This document shows, piece after piece, positions 28,400-37,454 of a DNA stretch of 64,000 nt. Numbering within the stretch: position 1 is the first letter of the stretch; every line of letters starts with the position of its first letter. The translations under genes and the position numbers were made by a program. The notes under the pieces were generated by a model, which saw only the letters and a list, made by a program, of their open reading frames with translations, did not search any database and had not been told where the DNA came from. The DNA comes from Providencia alcalifaciens (GTDB taxonomy: Bacteria > Pseudomonadota > Gammaproteobacteria > Enterobacterales > Enterobacteriaceae), in the NCBI GenBank assembly GCA_025961275.1, contig JAOQNJ010000001.1, forward strand, positions 2,873,353 through 2,937,352, read 5' to 3'.

Positions 28400-29773
28400 T
28401 TAAATGACGCGAGAAAATTGACGTTGGCGCATTTGATTACGCAAATAAACATCAAAGCACATACAGATATTACGAATTAACAAACGCCCTTGTGGGGTAA
28501 CTTTAATCTCTGTTTCTGTCACCTCAACTAACCCATCCTCTAACATCGGCTTAAGCAATTCTAAATCTTCTGCGAAGTAGGTTTTAAACTCGATTGGATA
28601 TAAGGCTTCAATTTGCGCAAAGTTTAGCTGAAAGTTACAAATCAGCGTTTTGATCACATCACGACGCAAACAATCATCGTTCGTCAATGCTAAACCACGC
28701 CATAAAGCATGCCCTTGATCTTCCACCTGTGCATAATAGGTTTTTAAATCTTTTTGATTCTGAGCGTAGCTATCACCTAACATGCTAATCGCTGACACTC
28801 CAAGCCCTAATAGATCACAATCTCCTTGCGTGGTATAACCTTGAAAATTACGATGCAAAATGCCTTCACGTTGTGCAATAGCCAGCTCGTCTTGTGGTTT
28901 AGCGAAGTGGTCCATACCAATAAATTGATAACCATCATGGGTCAGTGTTGTGATCGTTTCCTGTAAAATATCAAGCTTTTGCTCTGCATTAGGTAGGTCT
29001 TCATCTTTAATTTTACGTTGCGCAGCAAACAAATTAGGTAGGTGAGCATAGTTAAATACACTTAATCTATCTGGTGACAATTCGCTCACTTTCTTCAACG
29101 TAAAAGCAAAACTTTCTGGCGTTTGCTTTGGTAAGCCATAAATAAGGTCAATACTGGTTGATGTAAAACCGATTTGTTTCGCACGATTGATGAGTGCAAA
29201 AATAAAATCTTCATCTTGCTCACGATTAACTAACAGTTGCACTTCTTTATTGAAGTCTTGAACTCCCATGCTCAAGCGGTTAAACCCTTCGCTGCGCAAA
29301 TGGTCAATCATATCAAGCTCAATTTCACGAGGGTCCACCTCAATAGACATCTCAACATCATCTGCAAAATGAAAGTGAATTTTCAATAGAGAAACTAGGT
29401 GGCTGACTTGTGTTTTATCAAGGTAAGTGGGTGTGCCGCCCCCCCAATGCATTTGCGTTACTGTGCGATTTTTTAATAAGGCAGCACGCTGAACAATTTC
29501 TTTCTCAATAACCTGCAAATATTCATCAGCTTTATGTTTTTGGCGGGTAACTAGCTTATTACAGCCACAGAAATAGCAGAGCTTATGGCAAAAAGGAATA
29601 TGCACATACAGCGATAAAGGGTTTTCGGGATAGCGTTGCGTTGCCGCTATAAATGCATTCTCATCATAGTCTTGATTAAATTCTAAGGCAGTCGGGTATG
29701 ACGTATAACGCGGCCCTGAATAGTTGTACTTCTGGATAAGAGAAAGATCCCAAACGATATTTTCCTGTGACAT
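28400..29773 (-). CDS. hemN: Oxygen-independent coproporphyrinogen III oxidase
   Basis: This 457-residue radical SAM enzyme decarboxylates coproporphyrinogen III in anaerobic haem synthesis. The iron-sulfur cluster Cys set is HKLCYFCGCNK, followed by HWGGGTPTYL. It closely matches E. coli HemN throughout. The start at 29773 (MSQEN) follows GAGGAG by 5 nt; an in-frame GTG two codons earlier is less likely. In E. coli hemN neighbours glnG; here the fimbrial and ampRC genes separate them. Confidence 0.96.
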   Translation of the reverse strand: MSQENIVWDLSLIQKYNYSGPRYTSYPTALEFNQDYDENAFIAATQRYPENPLSLYVHIPFCHKLCYFCGCNKLVTRQKHKADEYLQVIEKEIVQRAALLKNRTVTQMHWGGGTPTYLDKTQVSHLVSLLKIHFHFADDVEMSIEVDPREIELDMIDHLRSEGFNRLSMGVQDFNKEVQLLVNREQDEDFIFALINRAKQIGFTSTSIDLIYGLPKQTPESFAFTLKKVSELSPDRLSVFNYAHLPNLFAAQRKIKDEDLPNAEQKLDILQETITTLTHDGYQFIGMDHFAKPQDELAIAQREGILHRNFQGYTTQGDCDLLGLGVSAISMLGDSYAQNQKDLKTYYAQVEDQGHALWRGLALTNDDCLRRDVIKTLICNFQLNFAQIEALYPIEFKTYFAEDLELLKPMLEDGLVEVTETEIKVTPQGRLLIRNICMCFDVYLRNQMRQRQFSRVI

Positions 29774-30298
29774 TAACACTCCTCAATTACACCCAATACC
29801 CGAAAGCTCGCTTACGGACAGCATTTTATAAGTTATTTTATTGGCGAATTATTATACCAAAAATAATTCTTGTTGCATGTAAGCGACTGGTGAAGATACC
29901 TCGATAGATATAAAAATTAACTATTTCAAATAACTAGCGCGGTTTATATATTTACTGAGCAAGTCATTAAACTTGAGATTTTACGTGGATACATAGAAAT
30001 TATAGCTTACGTTAGAATTAGTAGGTTTGATGCAGCACCAAGAATAAATTTGATTGCGTAAAATTCAAACAACATCTTGGCCATATATAATTCACAAAAT
30101 AACGCATGTTATAGAGAGTATTAATATACGCAGATAACACAGTGGCTCAGATATAACAGTAATGTAAAATATGAAGGTAGGCAGAGAGGAGATCAACAGA
30201 AGAATAGTGACTAATTTGTGCTTTTTTGATTAATGATAGCGCCTACTTTGTTGTTAGCTTTAACATAACAAAAGCAGGCACTTACATCTTAAAATCGA
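29774..30298. other. Gene-free region between hemN and yihI
   Basis: About 525 bp of AT-rich sequence. It contains the hemN promoter side and, at about 30241-30279, an imperfect hairpin (GCCTACTTTGTT with AACAAAAGCAGGC) that may terminate yihI. No gene was recognised. Confidence 0.45.
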
Positions 30299-30823
30299 TT
30301 ACTTACTTTTCAATATACGCATAATGTCATCGAGCTTATCTTCTTCTTCCTCTTCTTCATCTTCGAGCTCAATGCCTAAAATGGTCATCAACTCATCAAT
30401 GCGATCTAAACAAGTATCGATATATTCTTGCTCTTTTGCGGTGACCGTTTCACCTTCTTCTAAGCGTGCTAACAAGCCATCTAAGCGGTCATCTTGCTCT
30501 AGCATTGCTAACTCTTGTTCAGGTGATAATTTCACTTTTACAACAGGTTCTTTTGCCTTAACTGGGCGAGCCGTTACTGCTTTATCATCAACAACCAAAG
30601 GAACTGGTTTTTTACTACCTAAGCGTGGATCAGCAGCCTGATTTTGGCCATTTTTTTGACCATTAGCAGAATTATCTTGGTAGCGATTACCTGCTTTATG
30701 GCCACTATGTTTTTTCTCGCGTTTACGTTCACGCCCTTCCGCATTTATTTCTTCTTTCGACTTGCGGTACTTTTTCTTTGTTTGACTGGCTGTTTTACTC
30801 GCCGGTTTTTTTGGTAAATTCAT
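30299..30823 (-). CDS. yihI: Der GTPase-activating protein YihI
   Basis: This 174-residue protein stimulates GTP hydrolysis by the ribosome-assembly GTPase Der. It has a basic, Lys-rich N-terminal half (KKKYRKSKEEINAEGRERKR) and an acidic C-terminal part with helices (LDGLLARLEEGE, CLDRIDELMTILGIELEDEE). It lies upstream of hemN on the same strand, as in E. coli. The acidic codons produce a false serine-rich frame on the opposite strand. Confidence 0.9.
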   Translation of the reverse strand: MNLPKKPASKTASQTKKKYRKSKEEINAEGRERKREKKHSGHKAGNRYQDNSANGQKNGQNQAADPRLGSKKPVPLVVDDKAVTARPVKAKEPVVKVKLSPEQELAMLEQDDRLDGLLARLEEGETVTAKEQEYIDTCLDRIDELMTILGIELEDEEEEEEDKLDDIMRILKSK

Positions 30824-30984
30824 GATCTGATACCTTGATAATGTCAGTTTCTGCTGCGGAATCTAGCAGAATCCATCTTACTGGGAAAGCGCTGTGCAGC
30901 AATAAATACAATTTTTTTTAATTCTGCTTCTCAGCCACGGCAAGACAATGTTAAGTATAGCGTGAATTGATAGCGATTGGTGGG

Positions 30985-31013
30985 AAAACGACCTCTAAAT
31001 TGAGGCCGTTTTT
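30985..31013 (-). terminator. Terminator after adeP
   Basis: AAAACG-CCTC pairs with GAGG-CGTTTT around a 6-nt loop with one mismatch. On the minus strand it lies 13 nt past the adeP stop and is followed by T residues. Confidence 0.65.
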
Positions 31014-31026
31014 ATAAAGAATTGAA

Positions 31027-32361
31027 CTAAGCGTCAACCAGTACCATTTTAAGAATAAACAGTATCGAAACTAAAATGACACAGGGTCCAAGCTCACGCC
31101 AGCGCCCTGTACCTATTTTCATTGCACAATAAGCAATAAAACCAAGTGCGATACCTTCTGTAATAGAGAAACTAAATGGCATCATCACCGCAGTAATAAA
31201 TGCAGGTACAGACTCAGTTAAATCATCCCATTTAACGCGAGTTAAACTTGAGGTCATTAACACGCCAACATAGATAAGTGCACCCGCAGTTGCATAAGCC
31301 GGTACCATACCTGCCAGCGGAGAAATAAACATTGTCAGTAGAAATAACACACCCACGACAATCGCAGTTAAGCCTGTACGTCCACCAACAGAAACCCCTG
31401 AAGTACTTTCGATATAAGCAGTAACAGATGATGTCCCCATTGCTGAGCCGGCAACTGAACTTAAGCTATCAACATACAATGCTTGTTTCATTCGTGGGAA
31501 AGTACCACCAGAATCACTAATACCCGCTTTATCTGTTACACCAATCATGGTGCCTGAGGAGTCAAATAAGTTAACCAACATGAAGGCAAAAATAACACCA
31601 GAAAGTGCAAGATCCAGTGAACCCATGATATCGACTTGGCCAACCACAGTCATGACACTCGGTGGCATCGAGAAGATACCGGTAAATTGCACATCTCCTA
31701 ATGCAAGACCAATCAACGTAGTCATTACAATCGAAACTAATACAGCTGCATGAATATTACGCGCCGCGAGTATGGCAATGATAAAAAAGCCAAGCGCGCC
31801 TAGCCATACGTTGTGATGAGTGAAGTTACCGATAGAGACCAAAGTATCTGGGTTTGCTACGATAATCCCGGAGTTTTTCAGGCCCATCATGGCAATGAAT
31901 AGGCCAATACCGCTGGTAATACCTACACGTAAGCTCAGAGGGATATTAGCAATGATCCAGTAACGGATACGGAACAGAGTCAAAATAAATAGACCAACGG
32001 CTCCCCAGAATACAGCCCCCATCGCCACTTGCCATGAATAGCCCATTGCACCAACAACTACAAAAGCAAAGAAGGCGTTTAGCCCCATCGCAGGTGCAAT
32101 AGCAATCGGTAAATTAGCGAGTAATCCCATCAGAATACTGCCGAACGCAGCAATCAAGCAGGTGGTCACGAAAACAGCTTGGATATCCATTCCCGCGATA
32201 GATAAAATTTGTGGATTAACAAAAACGATGTAGACCATCGTCAAAAAAGTAGTGAAACCTGCAACGACTTCTGTTCGCACCGTTGTGCCATGTTCTTGTA
32301 ATTTAAAAACACGTTGGAACAGACTCTGCCGCTGCATAGAGTCAGAAGATTGATTACTCAT
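31027..32361 (-). CDS. adeP: Adenine permease
   Basis: This 444-residue AzgA/NCS2-like purine permease of the inner membrane strongly resembles E. coli AdeP (PurP): HGTTVRTEVVAGFTTFLTMV at the start, APAMGLNAFFAFVVV, DSSGTMIGVTDKAG and TSSVTAYIESTSGVSVGGRT are family signatures. It has about 12-14 membrane segments. A PurR box about 85 bp upstream predicts repression when purines are plentiful. Confidence 0.92.
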   Translation of the reverse strand: MSNQSSDSMQRQSLFQRVFKLQEHGTTVRTEVVAGFTTFLTMVYIVFVNPQILSIAGMDIQAVFVTTCLIAAFGSILMGLLANLPIAIAPAMGLNAFFAFVVVGAMGYSWQVAMGAVFWGAVGLFILTLFRIRYWIIANIPLSLRVGITSGIGLFIAMMGLKNSGIIVANPDTLVSIGNFTHHNVWLGALGFFIIAILAARNIHAAVLVSIVMTTLIGLALGDVQFTGIFSMPPSVMTVVGQVDIMGSLDLALSGVIFAFMLVNLFDSSGTMIGVTDKAGISDSGGTFPRMKQALYVDSLSSVAGSAMGTSSVTAYIESTSGVSVGGRTGLTAIVVGVLFLLTMFISPLAGMVPAYATAGALIYVGVLMTSSLTRVKWDDLTESVPAFITAVMMPFSFSITEGIALGFIAYCAMKIGTGRWRELGPCVILVSILFILKMVLVDA

Positions 32362-32442
32362 TAGATATTGCGCCCAAAAAAAGTTTTTTTCGCCCTATCC
32401 TACAACAAACAAATCGTGAGTGTTACCATTAAAATGAAAAAA

Positions 32443-32456
32443 GAAAACGTTTGCGT
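32443..32456 (-). promoter_or_regulatory. PurR box upstream of adeP
   Basis: On the minus strand ACGCAAACGTTTTC matches the PurR consensus (ACGCAAACGTTTTCNT) at every fixed position. It lies 82 bp before the adeP start. Confidence 0.85.
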
Positions 32457-32572
32457 AAATGCTATGGCATAAAATGAGATAACTTACTGATACAGCAAGA
32501 TGAATTCGAATAAATTAAAAAAAGAAATTTTCAAACGGATAGTGGCGACAACATTCAGTCGCCACATTCTGA

Positions 32573-33331
32573 TCATCGAGGTGATGTCATCATTTTTTGC
32601 TTACGCCTAAATAATAATGATCTTTTTTTAGCTGATGATTTTTTGATTGCATGATCGCTACTGAGTCTCTTTGCCACAAGGTTGGCAACGATTTCTAAAG
32701 TTAAACACATCACAAAGTAAATAAAGGCAACAAAGAGGAACACCTCGAGCGGATAGACCATTTCACGGTTATTCACTTGAGTCGCCAAAAATGACAACTC
32801 CGCCACACCAACAATATAAGCCAATGAAGTATCTTTAACCAGCGCAACCCACTGGTTTATAAATGACGGCACCATCATGCGCAGAGCTTGAGGTAATACA
32901 ATCTGCCATAACACTTGCCAACGGCTAAAGCCCAAAGATAACCCTGCCTGCCATTGTCCTTTACCAATAGCCAAAATACCCGCTTTTACTGCATGGGCTA
33001 AATAAGCTGAAGTAATCAAGGCTAACGCACAAATTACCGAAGTGATGCCCGGAATTTCCATTCCTAGCACAACGGGTAAGAAAAAATAGGTCCAAAAAAT
33101 CAGCATAATGACGGGAATAGCACGGAAAAAACCCAAAATAGCAGCGAAAAGGTTCATCCAGAAGCCTCGTAACATGGCTAATGCCACTCCCGCTAATGTT
33201 CCCAATACAATTGAAGCAGCACCTGCAATTAAGCTGATTATCAACGTGAGAGCTGCACCTTCAATTGGCCCATCAGGAAAAGCGCCAAACAGTAGGTATT
33301 GCCAGTTTTGCTCTATAACAGAAAAATCCAT
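32573..33331 (-). CDS. Polar amino-acid ABC importer, permease 2
   Basis: This 252-residue His/Glu/Gln/Arg-family permease has about five membrane segments, the EAA loop in GQWQAGLSLGFSRWQVLWQIVLPQ and a Lys/Arg-rich C-terminal tail (about residues 225-252). It follows the other permease with 1 nt between stop and start, so the two are co-translated and likely form a heterodimer. No ATPase gene follows; the next gene is adeP with its own promoter. Confidence 0.88.
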   Translation of the reverse strand: MDFSVIEQNWQYLLFGAFPDGPIEGAALTLIISLIAGAASIVLGTLAGVALAMLRGFWMNLFAAILGFFRAIPVIMLIFWTYFFLPVVLGMEIPGITSVICALALITSAYLAHAVKAGILAIGKGQWQAGLSLGFSRWQVLWQIVLPQALRMMVPSFINQWVALVKDTSLAYIVGVAELSFLATQVNNREMVYPLEVFLFVAFIYFVMCLTLEIVANLVAKRLSSDHAIKKSSAKKRSLLFRRKQKMMTSPR

Positions 33332-33332
33332 T

Positions 33333-34085
33333 TTATACCCCTTCGACCAAATTACGTTGCGCTCGCCACTGTCCCCAACCTTCCATCACTGCAATAATCG
33401 CGATATAAAGTACCGTTGCAAGACCAAATGCAGTGAACGTCTGTAAGGTTTGGCTTTCAACTTGGCGTGATACGTAAGATAGCTCAGCCACACCAATTGC
33501 CATGGTTAATGAGGAATTTTTAACCACGTTCATGTATTGCCCAAGTAGAGGCGGCATGGCAATTTTAACCGCTTGAGGCAAAACAACATGCTTCATCGCC
33601 TGCCAGCCTGTTAGGCCTAATGCGAAAGCTGCATATTTTTGTCCTTGGCGTACACCACGAATACCAGCTCGGATCTCTTCAGCAATAAATGGCACGGTAT
33701 ACAACGTTAACCCAACAAAACCCGCTAAAAATTCAAATGAAGGCCAGCCTAAAGTGATTCCCGCAATGGTGATTTGATGAGGAGTATTTAGCCATGTCAT
33801 GGCATCGGAGGAGAGAATTTCTCCCGAAGCAAAATACCAAAAAAAGAGTTGTACCAGTAAAGGGGTATTACGAAAAATGGAAATATAGATGGTCACTACC
33901 CAGCGCAGTGGTGCAATTTGGCTATCCCTCGCTGAAGCAACTAAAAAACCTAATAAGGTTGAAGCAACAATAGTACAAGCGGAAATCCAAATTGTTAGCA
34001 AGAAACCATAGCCGAACCATTCTAGATATTCGGGAGCCAAAAAGTGCTCAGAAAAGAATTCGCCGCTAATAAATCTCTCAAACAT
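33333..34085 (-). CDS. Polar amino-acid ABC importer, permease 1
   Basis: This 250-residue inner-membrane permease has FRNTPLLVQLFFWYF typical of GltJ-like subunits and the EAA loop GQKYAAFALGLTGWQAMKHV. Its partner is the downstream permease. Substrate is probably an acidic or polar amino acid, judged only from family resemblance. Confidence 0.88.
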   Translation of the reverse strand: MFERFISGEFFSEHFLAPEYLEWFGYGFLLTIWISACTIVASTLLGFLVASARDSQIAPLRWVVTIYISIFRNTPLLVQLFFWYFASGEILSSDAMTWLNTPHQITIAGITLGWPSFEFLAGFVGLTLYTVPFIAEEIRAGIRGVRQGQKYAAFALGLTGWQAMKHVVLPQAVKIAMPPLLGQYMNVVKNSSLTMAIGVAELSYVSRQVESQTLQTFTAFGLATVLYIAIIAVMEGWGQWRAQRNLVEGV

Positions 34086-34151
34086 ATATGATGCCTTTTA
34101 TCCTCTGTACAGTAAGACCCCGTGAGTTAGGACGAGGAAGATACCAAAAGC

Positions 34152-34181
34152 AATGACCCCACACCATAGTGCGGGGTCATT
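34152..34181 (-). terminator. Hairpin between binding-protein and permease genes
   Basis: AATGACCCC and GGGGTCATT form a 9-bp stem, extended by CAC/GTG after a mismatch. Such hairpins after binding-protein genes reduce read-through or stabilise the upstream message so that the binding protein is made in excess. Confidence 0.65.
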
Positions 34182-34242
34182 TACTGTTCTTTTCATCTCA
34201 TCACCAAATCACAACTGAAGCGATGATGATTCCGCACTTCAG

Positions 34243-35073
34243 TTACTTCTGCTGATCCAGTGGTGCAAATTTGAAGTCACCGCGTGGCTGAGCGGCTTTA
34301 GTCTCTGGGCCAAACCAACGCTCATAAATAACTTCCGCTTTACCATCTTTCTCAAGCGCCAATAGTGCTTCATTCACATTTTCTACTAAACGGGTTTCAC
34401 CTTTAGCTGCAGCAACACCTTGGTATTCACGTGTGATACTAAATGGCGAAATTTCAAAATCCGCTTTAACTTTCTCTGGTAAGTTACCGAGTAAGCCAAC
34501 TAGCTTCGCATCATCTTGAGTAATCGCTTGGACGTTACCATTACGCAAAGCTGCAAACGCTTGAGGCGTATCATCATAGGAAATGACTTTGGTATCTGGG
34601 TAACGTTCACGCAGTGTGACTTCTTGAACGGTTCCTTTATCAGCACCAATACGCAAAGGTGCGATATCATCAGCTGTTTTCAGTACGCCTTTACGGGCGA
34701 TAAATTTTTGTCCTGTTGCAAAGTCAGGGATAGAGAAATCGACTTGCTTAGCGCGTTCATCTGTAATAGTGAAGTTTGCACCGATTAAATCAACTTTACC
34801 TGACGTTAACAGTGGAATTCTGTTCGCTGGGTTAGTTGGACGCAGCTCTAATTTGACACCAAGATTATCGGCAATCGCCTGAGCGATATCCACATCGTAG
34901 CCCGCGAGTTTTTTCGTTTGTGGGTCAATAAACCCAAATGGTGGATTACTGTCAAACACAGCAATACGAACCACACCCGCTTGCTTGATATCATCGAGTT
35001 TATCTGCATTGGCGACATTGGCCACCAGAGCAAGACCTGCAAGTAGTGCGGTTGTTAAAAAGCGAGCTTTCAT
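34243..35073 (-). CDS. Polar amino-acid ABC importer, periplasmic binding protein
   Basis: This 276-residue bacterial solute-binding protein (family 3) has a signal peptide (1-23, ending NVANA), the start DKLDDIKQAGVVRIAVFD and the ligand motif GYDVDIAQAIADNLGVKLEL. The start at 35073 (MKARFL) has AGAGG upstream; the frame is open 17 codons further but has no ribosome-binding site there. First gene of a three-gene operon with the two permeases. Confidence 0.9.
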   Translation of the reverse strand: MKARFLTTALLAGLALVANVANADKLDDIKQAGVVRIAVFDSNPPFGFIDPQTKKLAGYDVDIAQAIADNLGVKLELRPTNPANRIPLLTSGKVDLIGANFTITDERAKQVDFSIPDFATGQKFIARKGVLKTADDIAPLRIGADKGTVQEVTLRERYPDTKVISYDDTPQAFAALRNGNVQAITQDDAKLVGLLGNLPEKVKADFEISPFSITREYQGVAAAKGETRLVENVNEALLALEKDGKAEVIYERWFGPETKAAQPRGDFKFAPLDQQK

Positions 35074-35235
35074 TGAACACCTCTGATGGTAAATTTGTGT
35101 AAATCGACAAGCTGAAATTATCAAGGAACCCTTATTTCTTGAAATATTATTATTTGATATGCTTATATCAAAAAGGAATATATGGTATCACTTAAATTAC
35201 AAGTAGATGGCGTAATCATTCTGTTGAGATAAAAC

Positions 35236-35473
35236 TAGGCGGTAACAGCCCCCACCGCCCGCGATACACCTCATCAAGGGGCAATGGCTTAAAGAAGCGG
35301 GTTTTGAGACAGGCTTCACCTTTACGATGAAAATCTTAAACGGCTGTTTGGTGTTGATACCCGACAGCGAAGACACAAGAGCCATCAAGCAACAAAACCA
35401 ACAGCAGCAAGCGCAACTTAACAAGATTAAATTTAAAATCAATGAGTTAGTCGCAGATCAAAAAAGCCGCTAA
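35236..35473 (+). pseudogene. SymE-like toxin gene, 3' remnant
   Basis: The frame KGQWLKEAGFETGFTFTMKI and onward is nearly identical to the intact SymE-like gene at 36717-37067. It has no start: going upstream it meets an in-frame TAA in the GGTAACAGC stretch, because indels around 35243-35270 shift the frame relative to the intact copy. Everything 5' of about 35236 is lost. It marks the left edge of a toxin/immunity cassette. Confidence 0.8.
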
Positions 35474-35535
35474 GGGTTGACTGAGCGGCTATAAACAACA
35501 ATTAAGCCAGAAGGTTGAAAGATCTTCTGGCTAAA
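35236..35535. repeat. Direct repeat, copy A (SymE 3' end plus hairpin)
   Basis: This is homologous to 36829-37130. Both copies contain the 3' part of a SymE-like gene, then GAGCGGCT, then a hairpin (AGCCAGAAG...CTTCTGGCT). Each lies just downstream of an Rhs-linked immunity gene on the opposite strand. Confidence 0.8.
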
Positions 35536-35554
35536 ATATTATTTATATCTTAAG

Positions 35555-36067
35555 TCAAGATGATAGTTTTTCTAAATAATCTATACCATCAATAACCCAA
35601 TATCTTATATTTATTGGCATAATTTCATTATTAAAGTTACGCATAAAATCAATAAATTTACCTGACCAGCCATCAGGAATATATCTTTCTATCGGAACAT
35701 TTCCAGGATGTGCATAACATGCGCTAAATTTTTTTTCATCAAAATCAATAAAAGCAATTGGAAACAAGTCAAATGAATCCCATATATCTGTAGACTGCTT
35801 TATTTTTTCTCTAAATTCTGATAACTGGTCATTACTTATTTTAAATGGTTCAATTTCTTTAATAAATTGATTTTTATTCTGATTATCTACAACAAATATT
35901 CCAAATCGATCTTGAGCATCATCTTTAGGGCATTCGATACCATTATCAATAAAATCCTTCCACCATTTTTTTCTATCCAAAATCCATATTTCCCTATCTG
36001 CCTTATACCATTGGATATGACCATCATTTTTTATTGCAACAATAACGTCATCATGATCTTCTGCCAT
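35555..36067 (-). CDS. Putative immunity protein of the orphan Rhs toxin tip
   Basis: This 170-residue soluble protein has no signal peptide or membrane segment and is rich in Trp, Asp and Lys. It starts 10 nt after the toxin-tip stop, with TAAGGAA as ribosome-binding site. Position and size are those of an Rhs cognate immunity protein. No known immunity family was recognised, so the function is inferred from context. Confidence 0.6.
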   Translation of the reverse strand: MAEDHDDVIVAIKNDGHIQWYKADREIWILDRKKWWKDFIDNGIECPKDDAQDRFGIFVVDNQNKNQFIKEIEPFKISNDQLSEFREKIKQSTDIWDSFDLFPIAFIDFDEKKFSACYAHPGNVPIERYIPDGWSGKFIDFMRNFNNEIMPINIRYWVIDGIDYLEKLSS

Positions 36068-36077
36068 AATATTTTCC

Positions 36078-36626
36078 TTACTTTTTAGTTTTACCTGATC
36101 CCCGAATGGCTTCCTCTTCTAACCATTTAGCCCATACACTAGGAAGCTCATATGATTTACCTGGTGTAGTTGGATCAACTATTTTAGGTGCCATATTCAT
36201 TTGATTTAATGGATTTGTTTTATATCCAACCTGGGGAACAGCATTTTCTTTGATGAAATTATCAAGCCATCTAGGTATATTAAATGAAACAATCTCGGCA
36301 TCTTTTCCTCTAATATTTTTAAAATACTCAGCGTGTTTAGCATCTCCTATACTAATATTTAAAGTACCTTCTTTAATTATTGGATTTCCAGCTTCATCTA
36401 TTTTGATTAAGTGGCGACTAGCATTAGGAAATTCCCCACCTTGAACTCGAAAAACAGTTACAGGATCTCCCTTATTCCCTTCACCGCCCGCCAACCCAAA
36501 CGGATCGACCCAACCCACTGGATTATGCACATACCCATACGGATTAAATCCGCCCAGCAGCCCTATCGGATCATCGGAACGGTTCCGACGCCGTTGTACT
36601 GCCTGATGCCTCGCAAGCCCCGTCAC
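36078..36626 (-). CDS. Orphan Rhs toxin C-terminal tip
   Basis: The N-terminal part ([20 protein letters not shown], then [10 protein letters not shown]) is the conserved Rhs core end and is shared with the larger Rhs gene. After it comes a distinct 130-residue toxin domain ([20 protein letters not shown] ... [14 protein letters not shown] ... [13 protein letters not shown]). The domain is not firmly recognised; an ADP-ribosyltransferase-like or related fold is possible. Homology to the main Rhs gene stops at about 36571, and the residues before DPIG look random. The only start is a GTG with a poor ribosome-binding site, so it is probably a silent displaced cassette. Confidence 0.65.
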   Translation of the reverse strand: MTGLARHQAVQRRRNRSDDPIGLLGGFNPYGYVHNPVGWVDPFGLAGGEGNKGDPVTVFRVQGGEFPNASRHLIKIDEAGNPIIKEGTLNISIGDAKHAEYFKNIRGKDAEIVSFNIPRWLDNFIKENAVPQVGYKTNPLNQMNMAPKIVDPTTPGKSYELPSVWAKWLEEEAIRGSGKTKK

Positions 36627-36716
36627 GCCTGACTTTTTAAAGAGCGATATCTATTTTAAAGGACTTGAGCGAACCGTTTTACCCCGACGCGCGTTTTCAG
36701 GAGTTTCACTAATCAG

Positions 36717-37067
36717 ATGTGGTTTGTCAGTCCATTATTGAGCTTATGGAACGGATCGGGATCAGTAAATGAAAGTGAACACAATAAAGCCCCCAAAACA
36801 GAGCGTTATTACACGGTCGGGTATGCCCCAAGCGGCGGCAACAGCAACCCACCGCCCGCCATTAACCTCAAGGGGCAATGGCTCAAAGAAGCAGGTTTTG
36901 AGACAGGCTTCACCTTTACCGTGAAGATTTTAAACGGTTGTTTGGTACTGATACCGGACAGCGAAGACACAAGAGCCATCAAGCAACAAAACCAACAGCA
37001 ACAAGCGCAACTTAACGAGATTAAATTCAAGATCAATGAATTAGTCGCAGACCAAAAGAGCCGCTAA
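36717..37067 (+). CDS. SymE-like type I toxin family protein
   Basis: This 116-residue protein contains the SymE/AbrB-like core RYYTVGYAPSG, INLKGQWLKEAGFETGFTFT and VKILNGCLVLIPDSE, followed by a Gln-rich coiled region (KQQNQQQQAQLNEIKFKINE). E. coli SymE is an SOS-induced RNA-linked toxin held down by an antisense RNA. Here it lies between two Rhs cassettes on the opposite strand. The start is uncertain: ATG 36717 has AGGAG 13 nt upstream, but TTG 36738 is also in frame. Confidence 0.7.
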   Translation: MWFVSPLLSLWNGSGSVNESEHNKAPKTERYYTVGYAPSGGNSNPPPAINLKGQWLKEAGFETGFTFTVKILNGCLVLIPDSEDTRAIKQQNQQQQAQLNEIKFKINELVADQKSR

Positions 37068-37130
37068 GGGTTAACTGAGCGGCTCTAAAAAATGAATCAG
37101 CCAGAAGATTGGAAGCTCTTCTGGCTATAA
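36829..37130. repeat. Direct repeat, copy B (SymE 3' end plus hairpin)
   Basis: Partner of 35236-35535. Together with the shared Rhs core end at 36480-36571 and 37860-37951 it frames a unit of about 1.4-1.6 kb that could be exchanged or deleted by homologous recombination. Confidence 0.75.
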
Positions 37131-37132
37131 AA

Positions 37133-37453
37133 CTAAAGTGTTAAGTAAGCATCATTACTAAAAAAATAAATAAAACATTGAAATAACTCTTTTTCAGTAA
37201 CACTCATTTTTTGTAATCTAGCATTGCTAACGATACTTTGTAATGTTTGTATTGATAGCACGTATCTATAATTAGCTTCTTTTATAACCTCAGGATCCGC
37301 ATCGGGGTCATCAGAATCAACATTATCAGGATCTTCAATCATAGCGATTGTATCCAAACTCCAAGAGGATGTATTTTTAGGTAAATAAAGAGCTAAATCC
37401 CAAGATATGCTTGGTGCTGCTAGTAATACATCCTTTAATGTTTTTTTGTTCAT
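37133..37453 (-). CDS. Putative immunity protein of the main Rhs toxin
   Basis: This 106-residue soluble, acidic protein (segment EDPDNVDSDDPDADPEV) has its ATG 1 nt after the Rhs stop and a GGAGGAGG ribosome-binding site inside the toxin gene, so the two are translationally coupled. That is typical of a cognate immunity gene. No family is recognised with certainty. Confidence 0.6.
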   Translation of the reverse strand: MNKKTLKDVLLAAPSISWDLALYLPKNTSSWSLDTIAMIEDPDNVDSDDPDADPEVIKEANYRYVLSIQTLQSIVSNARLQKMSVTEKELFQCFIYFFSNDAYLTL

Positions 37454-37454
37454 A

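Noticed and set aside
30324-30641. Serine-rich frame antisense to yihI
   Set aside because: It is the mirror of the Glu/Asp-rich end of YihI; no start signals.
29774-31026. CsrC small RNA near yihI, as in E. coli
   Set aside because: No series of exposed GGA motifs or suitable terminator was found in either flank of yihI.
35197-35442. Cys-rich minus-strand frame, repeated at 36809-37036
   Set aside because: Both are antisense shadows of the SymE-like gene and its remnant; the plus-strand frame carries the family motifs.
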